From Torreya grandis (lineage: Eukaryota; Streptophyta; Pinopsida; Cupressales; Taxaceae): 64,000 nucleotides of DNA. The stretch covers positions 3,664,001 to 3,728,000 of the forward strand of contig JARHVA010001190.1 in the NCBI GenBank assembly GCA_037957365.1. Direction: 5' to 3'. A program made the translations under genes and the position numbers. The notes under the pieces are model-generated. The model made no database searches. It had not been told where the DNA came from and saw nothing but the letters and a program-made list of their open reading frames with translations. Positions 1 to 12,921 of the stretch are shown in pieces; the stretch's first letter is position 1; the number at the start of each line of letters is the position of its first letter.

Positions 1-1
1 T

Positions 2-808
2 GAAACATCACAATAATCATAGGCAGTGTATCCAATCAATCTAGATCAAGCTACAATTGATTATGTATGAAAGATTGCTCACATGAGAAGGGATATGAAG
101 GAATGGTCTAAGGAACTGATCACTAAAGGCAATAGGGCTCTTTCAAGAATGATGTAACATTATGGAATCATCATAGAGAGGAAGGAAATTTTGAAGGAAC
201 ATATAAATAGATATGAAGGAGAAATTCAGACCTTAAACATGTATTATCCCAAATTGACAACCATAAAATCAATTAATATTAATACCCTTGTTATTGATAA
301 TATATTGAAGAGTGATGTTGAGCATGAGGAACTACATAGGGCTACTTAATTTTGAATAAGAATACTGACAGAGTCTACTGAGCAAACCAAGGAGGCTCAT
401 GGCAAGGCAATTGATGTATTATATGAGATTGAAAGCATGATGAATTTAATGTCATGATAAACATTAGATGATCCCAACAATATCCTTTAGGAAAAATAGG
501 TCCAGGACAATTTCAAAGAAATAATTGAGAAAGAATCTATAAAGGACACAATCTTCGTCCCAGGTTCTATCCATAGGTTCATCAAGTATGAGAAAGCAAT
601 TGATAAGATGAGGACTAAAATGCAAATCATAAGAAACTTTAGAAGATAATTGTTTGATGTCCAGGTAGATTATGTATCCTCTAACATCTATTCTTATGAG
701 TCAAACATAGAGAAAATTCAAGATATTTTCAAAGCCTTTGATGCATATAAAAAGAAGTTGCAGGCTGAGAAGGACACGAAAGCTAAAGAAGTTCTGAAAA
801 TTGATTAA
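2..808 (+). pseudogene. Degenerate long reading frame, unknown product
   Basis: One frame (phase of base 2) can be followed from the window edge to a TAA at 806. It encodes a charged, Lys/Glu/Ile-rich, probably helical product with stretches such as RRDMKEWSKEL and YKKKLQAEKDTKAKEVLK. It is broken by in-frame stops at 14, 20, 68, 155, 347, 353, 455, 458, 488, 497 and 647, yet I see no frameshift. The 5' end is off the window. No catalytic motif or family is recognised. A retrotransposon-encoded protein is the most likely source given the neighbours, but that is inference. A chance open frame is the alternative; continuous protein-like composition argues against it. Confidence 0.5.
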
Positions 809-2237
809 TTTTCCCTCTTTTGAAAATTTTTAAATGTTATTATCATTTTTAATTTAATTTCTAGACATTTCAAGTTGTAATTTCAAAGGTACATCTATAT
901 TTTTATAACTCTTTTTGAGAAAGAGAAAGACATATTTTTTACACTATAGTTTTTGATAATGTGAAACTTGCAAAAAGCACAAGTGCAAATTGTACTTTCC
1001 ATTTTTATAAATGTGAATTGTTAAAAAGGTGAAAAATCATGAAGTGTAAATTCCATGGTTCATTTTGGAAAAAGTGATAAAGACTTAGAAAGTTATAAAA
1101 GCCTAACTTAAAGGTTTACACAATAGGTTTTTGCATGAAAAGAAACTTGGAATTATTTTCAATGTTATCTTTTATTTTTAAAGACCAATTCTATTTGGGT
1201 GACTCTTTTTGCATGAGGAATATATTTTCATAAATTATTAGATAAGGAAGCATTGCATGAAGACCATTAGTTCAATCCATGCCATGCCATACCATGTTAT
1301 GCCTAGGATCACACCCAGCTCGTGCATGCCATGTTCTAGCCATTTTACAAGTCCTAAAATGACAAAAATAGAAGAGATCACCTCTCTTGCATGAGGGTTT
1401 CATATTTTCATGACTTTCTTCACTAGGCATTTGAGTTTCAACAATTACATGTCTTCTATGACATATTTTGTATAAAAATGGGTAGACCCCATGGCCCAAT
1501 CTATCTTTTTTGTTGCTAGTTATATTTTTTGCATTTTGAATATATTTACTACAAGCTGTAACCTTTGGAGAGAAATAAACTTGAAGATTTGCTTTTCTTA
1601 CCTTGAGAGATCTTTGTGTGCGTGCAAGTTATTTGATTATTTATGGAATCTTTGTCTCTTTGTTTCACTTTCAAGAAATTCATCTATGGTATTTTACTCT
1701 CTTGAAAATATTGTTTGACATAAAGATCCTTTTCCTTTTTGTGAAAAATAGTTAAAACACTACCTCTAATTTCTCATCTGTATAAGTTTGTGCCAAAACA
1801 AATTCAACATATTTTCTACTCTATTGTGTTTATCAAGAAAGCATTAAAATCCACTATAAAATATTTGGTGCAATCACCATATTTTCAGTTTTCTCCAAAT
1901 TTAAATTCTTCAACCCTTTTCCCCATCAAAACCCTTGTTTAGGATCAAAAATCACCAAAGAGTGAGATTTTCACAAAACTGATATTTTATTAGTTTGCAT
2001 CAGATTTAGTGAAAGGAAGTTGGCCTTCTCCAAAGATTAACCTTAAATTGCCAAGGTCCCATAACTTTGGAGTTTTTTCCATTTTGTCATTAGGCAATTG
2101 CACAACAATTACAATATCAAGACATGTGCAATCCTATATGATAATGGTACCTTAACCCCTCTTTAATAAGTGTATGATAAATTAGCTCCCTAACTTGTAC
2201 CAAGAGAAAACTACAACTAGGATTCGATTAAAAAATG

Positions 2238-2238
<1 letters not shown>
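809..2238. other. Gene-free stretch, possibly LTR-like
   Basis: No coding frame is supported. A TATA-box-like TATAAAAA lies at 1471-1478 in an otherwise AT-rich context, downstream of the decayed frame at the left edge. This would fit the promoter of a 3' LTR belonging to the same element, but no LTR ends or partner copy can be seen. Short catgc-type repeats occur around 1276-1330. Confidence 0.3.

Positions 2239-2330
<92 letters not shown>
2239..2330. repeat. (TA)46 microsatellite
   Basis: An uninterrupted run of 46 TA dinucleotides. It creates artificial Tyr/Ile-alternating open frames on both strands, which are not genes. Confidence 0.98.
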
Positions 2331-2334
<4 letters not shown>

Positions 2335-5000
2335 TATCATTCTAGACAGGATCTTAGAGATTAAATGTTTATACAATTCTTTTTGCAATGTTTGGATTAT
2401 TTGTATTAGTGTGATTCAATTGTTTAGCATTCATATTGGGATATTGTGTTATTATATTAAAATTGTAATTGTCTACATGGGTTCATGATGAGCTTGGGTA
2501 CCAACAAGATAAGTATTGCCTTGATGACAACAACCCTTCTTGTTGTTTAGTATGTAAGTTATTACAATATGTTATATTTTGTTGCTTTATATTTATTTAA
2601 TTTAACTATTGATTTGGAAAAATGAAATATTTATGAGGGAGAAGTCTCTTGCTTAGCGTAAGTTGACCCCTTTACTGACCATTTCGTAGGGTACGTTGAC
2701 GAGTATAAGTAGCATTTAGATTACAAGAGTTTAATTTCTTTTGTCATGTAAAAGTTAATATGTAAATGATATTGTTGAAATGTCTTAATTCTTATTTTTT
2801 GAGTTGTGAAGAGGTAGTTGTGATCCAAACCTGTAAGTGTGGGTAGACATTAGATGTTTTGTAAATATTTGATATCATGTTAAAATTCATACAAGTAGTG
2901 TTGTATGTAGTTAGAGTATTTTATATATTTATAATGCTATTATTCATTTGTTGAAATAATATTAATACAACTTGTTTTACAATAAAAGAGTTCTTTATTT
3001 TTTATAAATTGATAGCTTTTAAATTGTATAAATTGTTGATGTTGTCATGATGTTTTGCCATTTTGTAAATAGCGTACCTATGTAGGGTTGAATTTATAAA
3101 TCCATAGATTTATTTCAACTCATTCACGTAATACAAGCTCTTTTAAACATAAGGACGCAACTTGATAACTAAAACTAGTAATATCTCTAAAAATGTGGAT
3201 TTAGGCTTGTTGTATACTCGTAGTTTATAATGAATCAATGGAGGCTTTAACAACTTAAAAAAGATTGAAATTGAGCATAATATCTTGCATTGACTTCCTC
3301 AAATATTAAAATGCTTAATAAATGAACTAAGCCAATAAATTATATTAATCAATTTTGTGTCAAACAAATTAAAGTATAATCCATTATTAGACATCAAAAC
3401 CATAAGCAAGTATTTCACATTCTCAAGCACGACCATTGGTATTATCCTATTGGGTGGCCTTAATAATTTTATTGTAATCCTAACATAATAGATTTAACAT
3501 TTTCATAAATTAAATAATCTAATTCGTTGATTTGCTTTTTTAGTGGCAAAAATTTTCTGCATGTTTTAGCCTTTAGTTGCCTTTCAAAAAACAAATTTTA
3601 AAAATAGTTAAAGTGGTCTAATCTGGTATTTGAATCTTGATCACAATTTTTACTATTTAAGAAAAATGGTTTATAATACCGTAATAATTTTTAGCTCATC
3701 AAAACCAAAATGATACCTCGATTCCAAAAGGCTTTCGTAAGAAAAATTCTTTTTACGTTGTTGATTTTCCAGTGAATGCGGTCTAGAATCGACATCCAAT
3801 AAATAGATAAAAATGGGTTCCATTCGAAACTAAAGGTTTCTACCAATATTTTTACCTTCATATCAACATAAAAAATTTTGATTTTTGATTTTATTGCTAT
3901 TTTCTATTTTTAATGATGCCTTTCCCAACTACACTTATTCAAAAAAAATTGTTGTTTTTATTTTAATCTATGATGTCACTTCGAAAAGGGTGTTATAAGA
4001 ATCATCCAATTTAACATTTATTAAATATGAAAGTTGTAACCTCTCAGTTTTAACTTAATATTTATGTATAACCTTTCGTATTTAGTTTTTAACTCCATTT
4101 GATAATTTTAGTGAATCTTCCTTGAACCCTATTTTTCATTATTTTTTGGGTAGGACACAAAATGTCATTAAGTACTATTTGGTTTGATATTATTTTTCTT
4201 TGTGTAATTCACCCTTGTTATGAAACGATACTTATGTTGTGATGATTTCATCATATAAATTTTACCCATTACCTTATAATAGTGTAAACTTTTGTTCAGG
4301 AAATTATTCTAGTGTTGTTTTATAGGTTGTTTAGCCCTGTTGAACCTTGTTAGCGTTAAGATTAAATATTGGCTTGTTTAACTATGGCATTGATTCGATT
4401 ATTCTTATGATTGTACTTTTTATAAATCTATATTTGTGAATAGTACCAAAGTTATGATGTGATCCTTACCTATTTATGAAGTTGTAATTATGTAATTTAT
4501 CTTCTACTTGGTTGTAACGTTCATGGTAAATTTGTAACGAGAACTGAACCCTGACTAACCTTAAGTGTTTATGTATGTCTTATATCATTTGGAATTCATG
4601 TTGTGTCAAATTTATGGCACCTGAATCACTAATAACTTATCCAGTTTGTATTTGAGCCTTGACTCCTTGCGCATTTCACTTTGTGTAGTACATCAAAGTG
4701 TAACCGATTGGACCACAACTTTGTAGTGACATGTTTTTTTGTTCTCTTTAGTTTGTATGCCATTATAATGTTACTACATTTGTATAGGAGTTAGGGTATT
4801 CATTGGAGTGTTGGAATGTAATACAAAAAAAATTGGTGTAGTTTTTGTGTGTCTGAGATTTAAATTTAGGGCATTACAGTAATTAATTTTTTTTAAACTT
4901 GTTATTAAACTAAACCAATAATTAATTAACCAATTAAGTTTAGTTTCTCTAAATTAATTCAAATGTTTTAAAATAATAATAAAACAAGAAAATTTTAACA
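2331..5000. other. Gene-free AT-rich stretch
   Basis: All six frames are densely stopped. I see no LTR ends, tandem repeats or RNA genes that I can support. Confidence 0.6.
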
Positions 5001-8000
5001 TAAATTCTAAAAGGTTAATCAAACAATTTACTCTAATGTCTTTATAACCTAGTTAAAACATCTTTCAAAATCAAAGGAAAATAATTATCTAAATTGAGAA
5101 TTTGTCAAAATTCAAACTTAAAACCATTTTTATTAGATGGTGGAATATGCAAACCATATTTGGATATTTTTTGATCTTGTCAAAAACTATTTGTATTGAC
5201 CATTTTCAAATGAAGTTAGTAAGAGCAAACTTTCAATTACTTTTTTTGTCTCCAAAGCCAACTCAAATTGATGTAAAATAAGAATTTCAATTTAAAATTT
5301 ATAAAATATGTGACTTAGAAATAATTCATTTATGATATGACATATGAAATTAGTAATCATATAATTTTCACTCTTGTCAGGAATCATTGTTTTCGACCAA
5401 TTCCAAGGACAATTGGAGGGGCAAAATCTCTCCATTTTCTTATTTCCTAAGTCAATTTGGAATTGACATAAATAAAATATCAAAAAATAGGATTTGTAAA
5501 AACTAAAAATCATAATCAATTTATCATAGCTTATAATTGTCAGTATAATAATAAAATAATTTTTTTATAAGTTTTGATATTTTTAGCAAGGTAATTTCGA
5601 AATTGGTTTACAAAAAATTATTGTAAGACAATTTTAAGTAGATAAATTCACCTTGAAATGGTAAACAAATTTGTAGTTTCATTCATAATAAAAATATTCT
5701 TAAGCCTTAAACACATTAATTCTAGATTAGAAAGTATGTTCTTAGATCTAGAATAATTTATTTATCTTATTATAAAGTTTTAAAAATGTGTTTTTGTCCC
5801 CAGTTTATCCAACTTAAAGTAGTGTTTTGTAACACTCTAAAGCATCGTTGGTCGTAAAATTTTGTTTAAGAGCATATTTTTAATTTATAAGTAATTTAGT
5901 GGCTTCCATATATTATTTTAGCCTAAGACAAATTTTATAACCTTAGTTTAGGTTTTGAGCTAGAAACACTTTTAAACATGTAAAGCCCTAGTCACACCTT
6001 GTTAGTTCAAAAAAAACTCATTTTAGTAATTGAATTGGAATGTAATTTTAGAGTAAGGCTTAATTTTTATGCTCAGACTTATAATTCTAAACACACATAC
6101 TTTCATTTTATTTGACAATCCTTGTAATATCTCGATAGTAACTAGATGCACTTGGGTCAACTAGTAGTCATGATGTTACCTACAAGGGATAATTATGTTA
6201 ACTTAATCATTTTCCTAATCGATGAAGCATGGATTCCTTTGCATATGATATAATACTCATTAGGAATGGGTGAACTATAGTCAACCCTTATTCTAAGTGT
6301 GATGGGATCACTGTAGATATGTAGGTAACACAGGGAGTGGATGTGGACATAACAAGCTTATCCTTAGGATGCTCTCCTAAAGTGAACATTATGACAAACT
6401 AATTTTAGGTGTTATTGGAACACATGTTTAAAAAAACCCTTAGAGTGCTCGTATTAGCATGAATTATAAAACATTATTCCTCGTTTATGTGTATCCTTAT
6501 AGTTTTTAGCCATGCAATATGCTCAAATGTATAATTGTTGTTGGGTAATGACCCTTATTGAATATTTTATAAAGTAAGCTCATTTTCTCTCATTTTAACC
6601 TAGGGAAATTTTATATATCCACTTGAGAGATGGAGCTTCTTTGAGTAGTGTAAGTAGAGGTTGATGAGATTTTGGACTCGTCAAATCAAAGGAAAGAAGG
6701 TTCCTTGTTATGTTTTACTCTCATATGTGCTATTGCATGGGAGTGATTTGGGTAAGTTTATGCACTTTGGGATGTTAAGTTGTTTTATGATAAGTGACAT
6801 TTATATGTGTTGTTTCACCTTGTGTAGTCATTTATAGTTTATATAAGCTCATTTGAATGGCGTAATTTATCACTTGTTAGCTTAGAGTGCCAACCCTATT
6901 TTGATGATGGTGTATCACAAAGGAGGCCATCACAAGTTCAAGTAAAACTACATCTTAACCTTGATTTTGAGGAGTGGATATGTATGTTTCCCAAGTTGTA
7001 TTAGAAGTATCAGGTCTAGGTGGACTAGGTTAAGGATGATTATGTCTTCACCCTTTGAGTTAGTCTTCTATGATGTCATTATATTAACCTTGAATATTAT
7101 AATATTAAAATTTGAGATTGATCTTTGTATTTGTACACCCCTTTCTATTAAGTTTAGTTGGTGTGGATGTCAACTACCTCAAGATGAGTAAATATTTATA
7201 ACTCTCTTTGTTTTTCATGTCTTGGGAGTTGATCCAGGAAACAATTCGAGGTGACCATTCGGTGACAGTAATTCCTTGAATTTTGTATTGTTTTCATTTT
7301 GTATTGTCGGTGACAGTTTTGTTCCTCGAGCCGTTATATCCTCGAGTATGTCCTCGAGCTATTATGTCCTCGAGTGTTGTATTATTTTAATGTGAGCATT
7401 GTATGGTTTTAATGTTGGGATGTTAAATCATCACCCGTTAATTCCTCGAGCCACGCAATCTCCTGAGGTTGTTTTCAAAAATATGTATAAATGCATTGTA
7501 ACCCGAAAGGGAAAGGCAGACATCTCTTCTCAGAGATAAGCGTATGTTTTGTATCTGCAAATTTTTTATTCAACAAAACATCTCTTTTCAGTGATAAGCC
7601 TATATTTGTATTGTGGTTGTTAAGTAATACAACGCCTCCTCTCAGAGAATCCATTGTTATTGTGTTATTTATGTGCTATTGAAATATTCATCAACCAGAA
7701 CTTCTGAGTTTTGGATCAGGAGTAGTATAAGAAGTTATTGATAAAAAATCTCCCTTAGTGAACCTCAAGGTGGTAATTCTTTTATAAAATAATTGTTTCA
7801 TTGTTTGCTATTATTTTCCCTTGTGTATGTTGACTCTATGATGTATGTTTGAATGTATTTATGATCTATTAAGTCAAGTAATTATTATTAGATTAGACCA
7901 CCTATTCATTATATTGATGTGACTTATCCCTCTTCCTTGTTAAGGACATTAAGTAAATGATTTCTGAAATCACATTTCATCTTAATCTCACTCTAATATG

Positions 8001-8208
8001 TTTGTATTCTACTTCCAAGGGAATCCTTGTGGTGGAAAGTAAATGAATTAAATAATTACATAATACTTGTGTGTCACACTTTAGTTCCACATTGACTGAA
8101 TCAAAATAGTTAAACCACTAAGCAACTACAATTATTAAGTAAGCATAATTGATATAAGTTATCAAAAAAATTACATGAGTTTTGGGATAAATTTTTTTAG
8201 GCATGACA
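5000..8208 (+). repeat. Left long direct repeat (putative 5' LTR)
   Basis: Homologous to 13257-15383 plus 20762-21355. Shared landmarks include the stretch after ttgaccatttt (5195 and 13415), the block around 6120-7180 and the block from 7740 to the end. Divergence is considerable, so the duplication is old. The start is uncertain by about 100 bp. Confidence 0.6.
7225..7710. mobile_element. ~485-bp insertion in left repeat, solo-LTR candidate
   Basis: Sequence present only in the left long repeat; the right copy passes directly from the tctcgggaat region to the ctcccttggtg region. It contains five CCTCGAG heptamers between about 7325 and 7450, a TATA-like gtataaatg near 7485, and three variants of a tctcagagataagc-type motif (about 7530, 7580, 7635). 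A small LTR or TRIM would fit, but clean TG...CA ends and a target duplication are not visible. Confidence 0.4.
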
Positions 8209-8484
8209 TTTTGGTATAAAAGCACGGCTCAACATTGAGAACTCTAGGAATATCAGTATGGCTAGCTTAATTATCCAATACAATAGATAGAAAATAAAAT
8301 ATGTAGTATCAGTTTGGTCATAATGATTTATGAGAATTTTATACACAGAGATACTATAGTGGTTGAAATTCATAAGTGGTCAAAATATAAAACATGCATA
8401 ATTCCATTAGACACTCTTATGGCACTAGTTGCTATGTGTGGAATGGTTGCATATTGTACTAAATTGATAGTAACAATGATAGAT

Positions 8485-8592
8485 GGTTGACAATAATGTC
8501 ATCAAGGATGACATACGTGCATCAGTTGGACTAATGAGGGTTGTCAATAAGGTCATCATGGATGACATATGTGCATCGGTTAGACTGATGAA
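8485..8592. repeat. 54-bp tandem repeat, two copies
   Basis: Units 8485-8538 and 8539-8592 both begin ggttg(a/t)caataa and contain atcagttgga or its variant atcggttaga. They differ at a handful of positions. Confidence 0.85.
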
Positions 8593-9335
8593 GTTGCTTT
8601 GATCCGTTTATATTACCAGTGAAGCTTTGTCACCATATTGTGTTGTGTGTGTACCCATTGACATGAACTAATGTAAATAATGTATTTTAATCTAACTAAA
8701 TGTATCATTAACCCTCATAGTTGTTAATGTGTATGTGTAATTGTAACATATTCTATAAACCCCATATCATTTTATATATTTATTAAACTTTTAACAACTC
8801 ATTCTCTCTAAATAAACAACATTGTTGTATGATTGTAGTATGTATGTTGTGGTGCAAGTGTAACAATGGTGTTGTGTAACTAAATTGTATTATTATGTAT
8901 GTAAATGTGTTTGTGATGTACCTCATTTATAACCTCATGTGTGTAACAGTTGTGTGAAGTAACATCCATTCATAAAGCATATAATGTCTAAGTGAAACTA
9001 TGGTTGTGTACTAATGTGTTCCTCCAACCACCCATTCAGTGATTGTTGAAATAAAAACCATTACATGCACCTAGGCACACAAAGAGATGTCACAATAAAC
9101 TACTTATTGACAATATATCTTTAGAGACCAATGTTTAGACATGGATATTATCAATGAGGGATGTGTGTTTGGTAAAAATTGAGAATATGATTAGTCGAAC
9201 ATGGGAAATAAGAATATTTTCATGGGATATTTTTCAGGCACTGGGATGTCATGTATGGGGTGTCGCTTATTCTTATTTTGACTGCAACAGTGATAGATGT
9301 TTTGGTACCACTATTATAAATGATGATATTACATT

Positions 9336-9434
9336 TATTTTCTCTTACCTTTAGGAGGTAATCAAGTTGTTTTATTTTAGCTCTGAGAGGTAATCAAGTT
9401 ATTTTTATCTTACCTTTGGGAGGTAATCGAGACT
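9336..9434. repeat. Short tandem repeats around gaggtaatcaagtt
   Basis: The motif gaggtaatc(a/g)ag occurs three times at intervals of about 30-40 bp, separated by T-rich sequence with ttacctttag/ttacctttgg before the first and last copies. Confidence 0.7.
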
Positions 9435-10535
9435 TGTTTCCTTCTCCCCTCAAGTGACTTAGGAAGCCACATAGTGCTCATGATGTGATCTATTTTTGAC
9501 ACTATTTTGTTGAAACTTATTTTGATATGATTGAAAATTTAAGTTGGTTTGAAACTAACACCACTTTCTTATTTTTAAAAATTGATAAATTATTGAACCA
9601 ATCATTGAATTTTTCTTTTTTAATTTAAAGTTGTAAATTATGGGTTTAATTTTTCTTTTTGAGATTATTTGGTCTTAAATATTTTTTTAAATATATTTGA
9701 TTATTATCATTTTAAATATAATCAATTAGTTCATTTTGAGTTTTTCTTTTACTGATTATATGTGTTGGTAAAATGTGTGTGTTGAGTATTGGGATAATTG
9801 GTGCCTTGTGTGGGTATGGAGGAAAATAAGTAGCTTGAAATATAACTATTAGGTCTAGATGAGAACCTGTATGGGTAGGTTCGTGACACCATCCTTCCCA
9901 CCCATCATTCATATAGTATTTACTAAAGTAATTACTTTCCTATTTCTTGGGAGGTATAAGGTGGTTTTTTTACAGATTGTAAAGACTGCACTTTTATTGC
10001 AGCATTAATATTACTCTACTTAGATGACACTTTATTTTTTCACAATGCACTCTCGCCATGGGATGGTGTTGAACTTGTTTAGTATGTTATTACAATAGAA
10101 CAATATTATTGTTACACATGCTACTTATCAAGGTTATATGACAGTAGAAATTATTTGAGTTTCAGTTGGTTTGTGATAGATGTAGACAACATAATGACAA
10201 TATGACAATACGGAAACTATCTAAAGAAAATTAAAATCAATTATTGACTAAAAAAACAAAACTTATTTCTTGTCAAAGAGAATCCAATGACATGGTAATA
10301 AAATATGTTGAATTTTGAAAGTTTTAAAACTTGATTAAGAGAAAACCTTGATGATAATTGGTAAATTGGCATTAAAAATATATAATCAAAACTATGTGGT
10401 TTAAAAACACAAATTGATAATTATTGTTTTTACGTCAACTTGAATTGCATTATTTGTAATTTGGTATGTCCTTTGTAAGTGTGTGATTTTTTTCTAACAT
10501 TTATGTTAGTTTAACGTATCAAGGATGATGATTTT

Positions 10536-10547
10536 AGAAGAGGGGGA
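10536..10547 (+). other. Polypurine-tract-like site
   Basis: The tract agaagagggggataa is followed by ttaataccccttgtg, a layout like the PPT/3' LTR junction of many plant Gypsy elements. No matching LTR copy is visible, so this is a weak call. Confidence 0.2.
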
Positions 10548-10685
10548 TAATTTAATACCCCTTGTGTGAAACCTTTAGACCCGAGTTACTGACATGTGTT
10601 TGCCTAATATGTTGATTCATCAAATGTGTGAAAATTTGAAATGTTACTCCCTCCCTTATTTTTTAAATCTCATTTGTTGAAATGC

Positions 10686-10688
<3 letters not shown>

Positions 10689-10740
<52 letters not shown>
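10689..10740. repeat. (TA)26 microsatellite
   Basis: An uninterrupted run of TA dinucleotides in non-coding sequence. Confidence 0.97.
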
Positions 10741-10743
<3 letters not shown>

Positions 10744-11970
10744 TTCGAACCCAAATAAATTATGGAGAATTTTTTTAAATGTAATTTATTTGAAAACTTG
10801 TATCTAGTCTCTCTAAAAAAAGTTAGATGAGTTATCGGTTATGCCCCATATTAGGGTGGGCGGATGTCCTTGTAAAATATGAAATTGAATAATGTAAGAA
10901 AAGTTATTGTTTAGTGTAAATGACCGTTTGACCTTGTATAAAATGTATGACTTAGACAAGTAAACCCACATGGGCTTGTAAGGCCATTAAGTGAAAGTAT
11001 GAGCTTGTAAGACATGAAATACTATTGTAAGAAAAGTATCTTTCCATTTATTAAATTGGATGAAAAATCCTTGTGATATGAAATTTGAATTTTTTTTTAA
11101 TTGGCCACTCTTAACCACGTTTTAGGTTGTTCTTTGAGGTTCATTTTGGTGCTTTGAATGAATTTGGAGGAGATATTCATAAAGCTTAGGAGTTTATTAC
11201 ATGCATAATAAATTAAAAAAATGAAGTAAGTATTATTTTAGTACATCTTATATATAAAAAATAATTGATTAATCAAATAATTAAAAATAAAAAATTAAAT
11301 TAATAATTATTTATGTGCCTAAAATCTTTCTTTTTCTCCCCTCTTTCCTCTCAAAATATTATTTCTTGTTGAAATAGTTGGATAGGATAAACGTATACCC
11401 TTTGCTACCCCTTTTCATTATAAAGTGTTCGTATATTTGTTGAATGGCATTAGTTTTTGATAGACTGCACAATCTTTATGTGGAATGAAATAAATTTGGA
11501 TCATTATATTCAACAACACGTAAACAAGTCATTGTTAATGATTAAGGTAGTTCTTTAAAGGAAGTGTATGTTTGTTTTTTTCTCTCAATATGTTGGAAAC
11601 AGGTTGTCCTCAAACTTTAGTTTTGAATAAATTTGTTGGTTGCATGTTAAGTCACAATGAAAATTAATTATCACCTTATCTTTCTCTATATTTTTTATAA
11701 TTGAAAATTTTGAAATTGGTAATGGAAATGAGTGATTTTGAGTTGTATATCACTAATCGATGTTTGAAGATTATATCATTAGATATATAAGTAAATGTAT
11801 ATATATAATAAAATATTATTAAATATATTTTTTTGTATTTTGTTAATATATTGGTGTATATGAATTATACATTAATTTGGTAATAAACAAAACAAATATA
11901 TTTATTCAAAAATTTCATACCATAAAATAATAAAGTAATTGGTGTTTTTTTTTTTTTAATAAATATTAAA
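10741..11970. other. Gene-free stretch
   Basis: AT-rich with no supportable coding frame. Two related phrases, cttgtaaaatatgaaa at about 10870 and cttgtaagacatgaaa at about 11000, hint at a diverged short repeat. Confidence 0.5.
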
Positions 11971-11974
11971 AGAA

Positions 11975-12343
11975 ATTGTGATGTCACATTTAAATAATAA
12001 AATAAATAAATAAGCAACGATGCTTTCTTTTTAATATGATTTTAATTTATAAAACACAAAAAAATTTATAGTCAGTCTCCCCCCTCTTCTTCGACACAAT
12101 TTCAGCTATTTTTTTATGGAATGGAGAAAGTGATCAGATCAACCATTCCACCACACTTCCCTTTTATGTGGGGCCATTGGCTATAGTTACAGTCAAGGCC
12201 TCACAATCTGGACAAAGTGCGGCTAGAGCGTGCATACCTCGTTGTGGGTCAAAAATCTTTAAAATTTAATGTGTGTAGTTTAATAATGTAAAATATATTG
12301 ATGATTAAATCGTTATATATATATATATAATAAGGTCACATTT

Positions 12344-12374
<31 letters not shown>

Positions 12375-12690
12375 AATAAAAAATAAAAAATAAATGAATA
12401 AGTAGCAGTTATTTCTTTTTAATATGATTTTAATTTATAAAATATAAAAAAATGATAGTCGTTGTTTCTCCCCTCTTTCTCGACCTAATTTCAACCATTT
12501 CTTTATGGAATGGGGAAGGTGATCAGGGAAATTGACCCACCACACTTCCTTTTTATGTGAGACCATTAACCATAATTACGGTCAAGGCCTCACACCCTGA
12601 ACAAGGTGCGGCTAAAATGTGCGTAGCTAACTATAAATCAAAAATCTTTAAAATTTAATATATATATAATTTAATAATATAAAATATATT
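11975..12690. repeat. ~355-bp tandem duplication
   Basis: Copies ~11975-12330 and ~12331-12690 share ttctttttaatatgatttta, the block around ggaatggagaaagtgatcag and ggaatggggaaggtgatcag, gtcaaggcctcacaa/gtcaaggcctcacac, and caaaaatctttaaaatttaa. The second copy has an added TAA/TAAA microsatellite near its start (12340-12385). Confidence 0.8.
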
Positions 12691-12714
12691 AATAATTAAA
12701 TCATTAAAATAAAG

Positions 12715-12827
12715 AATATATATATATATATATATATTTAATATAATCTAATGTCAATCCTGCCCAACCCATATCTAGATAACACATATCTAGATATGGG
12801 TTGGGCAGGATTGACATTAGATTATAT

Positions 12828-12853
<26 letters not shown>
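12715..12853. repeat. Perfect long inverted repeat (67-bp arms, 5-nt loop)
   Basis: The left arm 12715-12781 and right arm 12787-12853 are exact reverse complements by eye, separated by acaca. Each arm is about 44 bp of unique sequence containing gtcaatcctgcccaaccc, plus a flanking TA run. RNA from either strand would fold into a continuous hairpin. A third, direct copy of the unique core lies at 12879-12921 outside the palindrome. Confidence 0.93.
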
Positions 12854-12867
<14 letters not shown>

Positions 12868-12878
12868 TAAATATAAAT

Positions 12879-12921
12879 GCTTAATATAATCTAATGTCAA
12901 TCCTGCCCAACCCATATCTAG
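12879..12921. repeat. Third copy of the palindrome core
   Basis: Direct copy of the left-arm core (taatataatctaatg ... cccatatctaga), which then diverges into tatgtgtgtgc. It may be the source copy from which the inverted pair arose. Confidence 0.9.

Larger units (their letters stand above)
8209..10535. other. Gene-free interior with short tandem repeats
   Basis: No coding frame is supported. It includes the PBS-like site at 8212-8223, a 54-bp tandem pair at 8485-8592 and three variants of an element ending gaggtaatcaagtt between about 9336 and 9434. Confidence 0.5.

Noticed and set aside
2182..2488. Open frames on both strands with alternating Ile and Tyr
   Set aside because: They are the translation of the (TA)46 microsatellite.
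12715..12853. Palindrome as a known plant microRNA gene
   Set aside because: The core does not match any microRNA I recall, and perfect pairing through TA runs is not typical of microRNA precursors; kept only as a structure.
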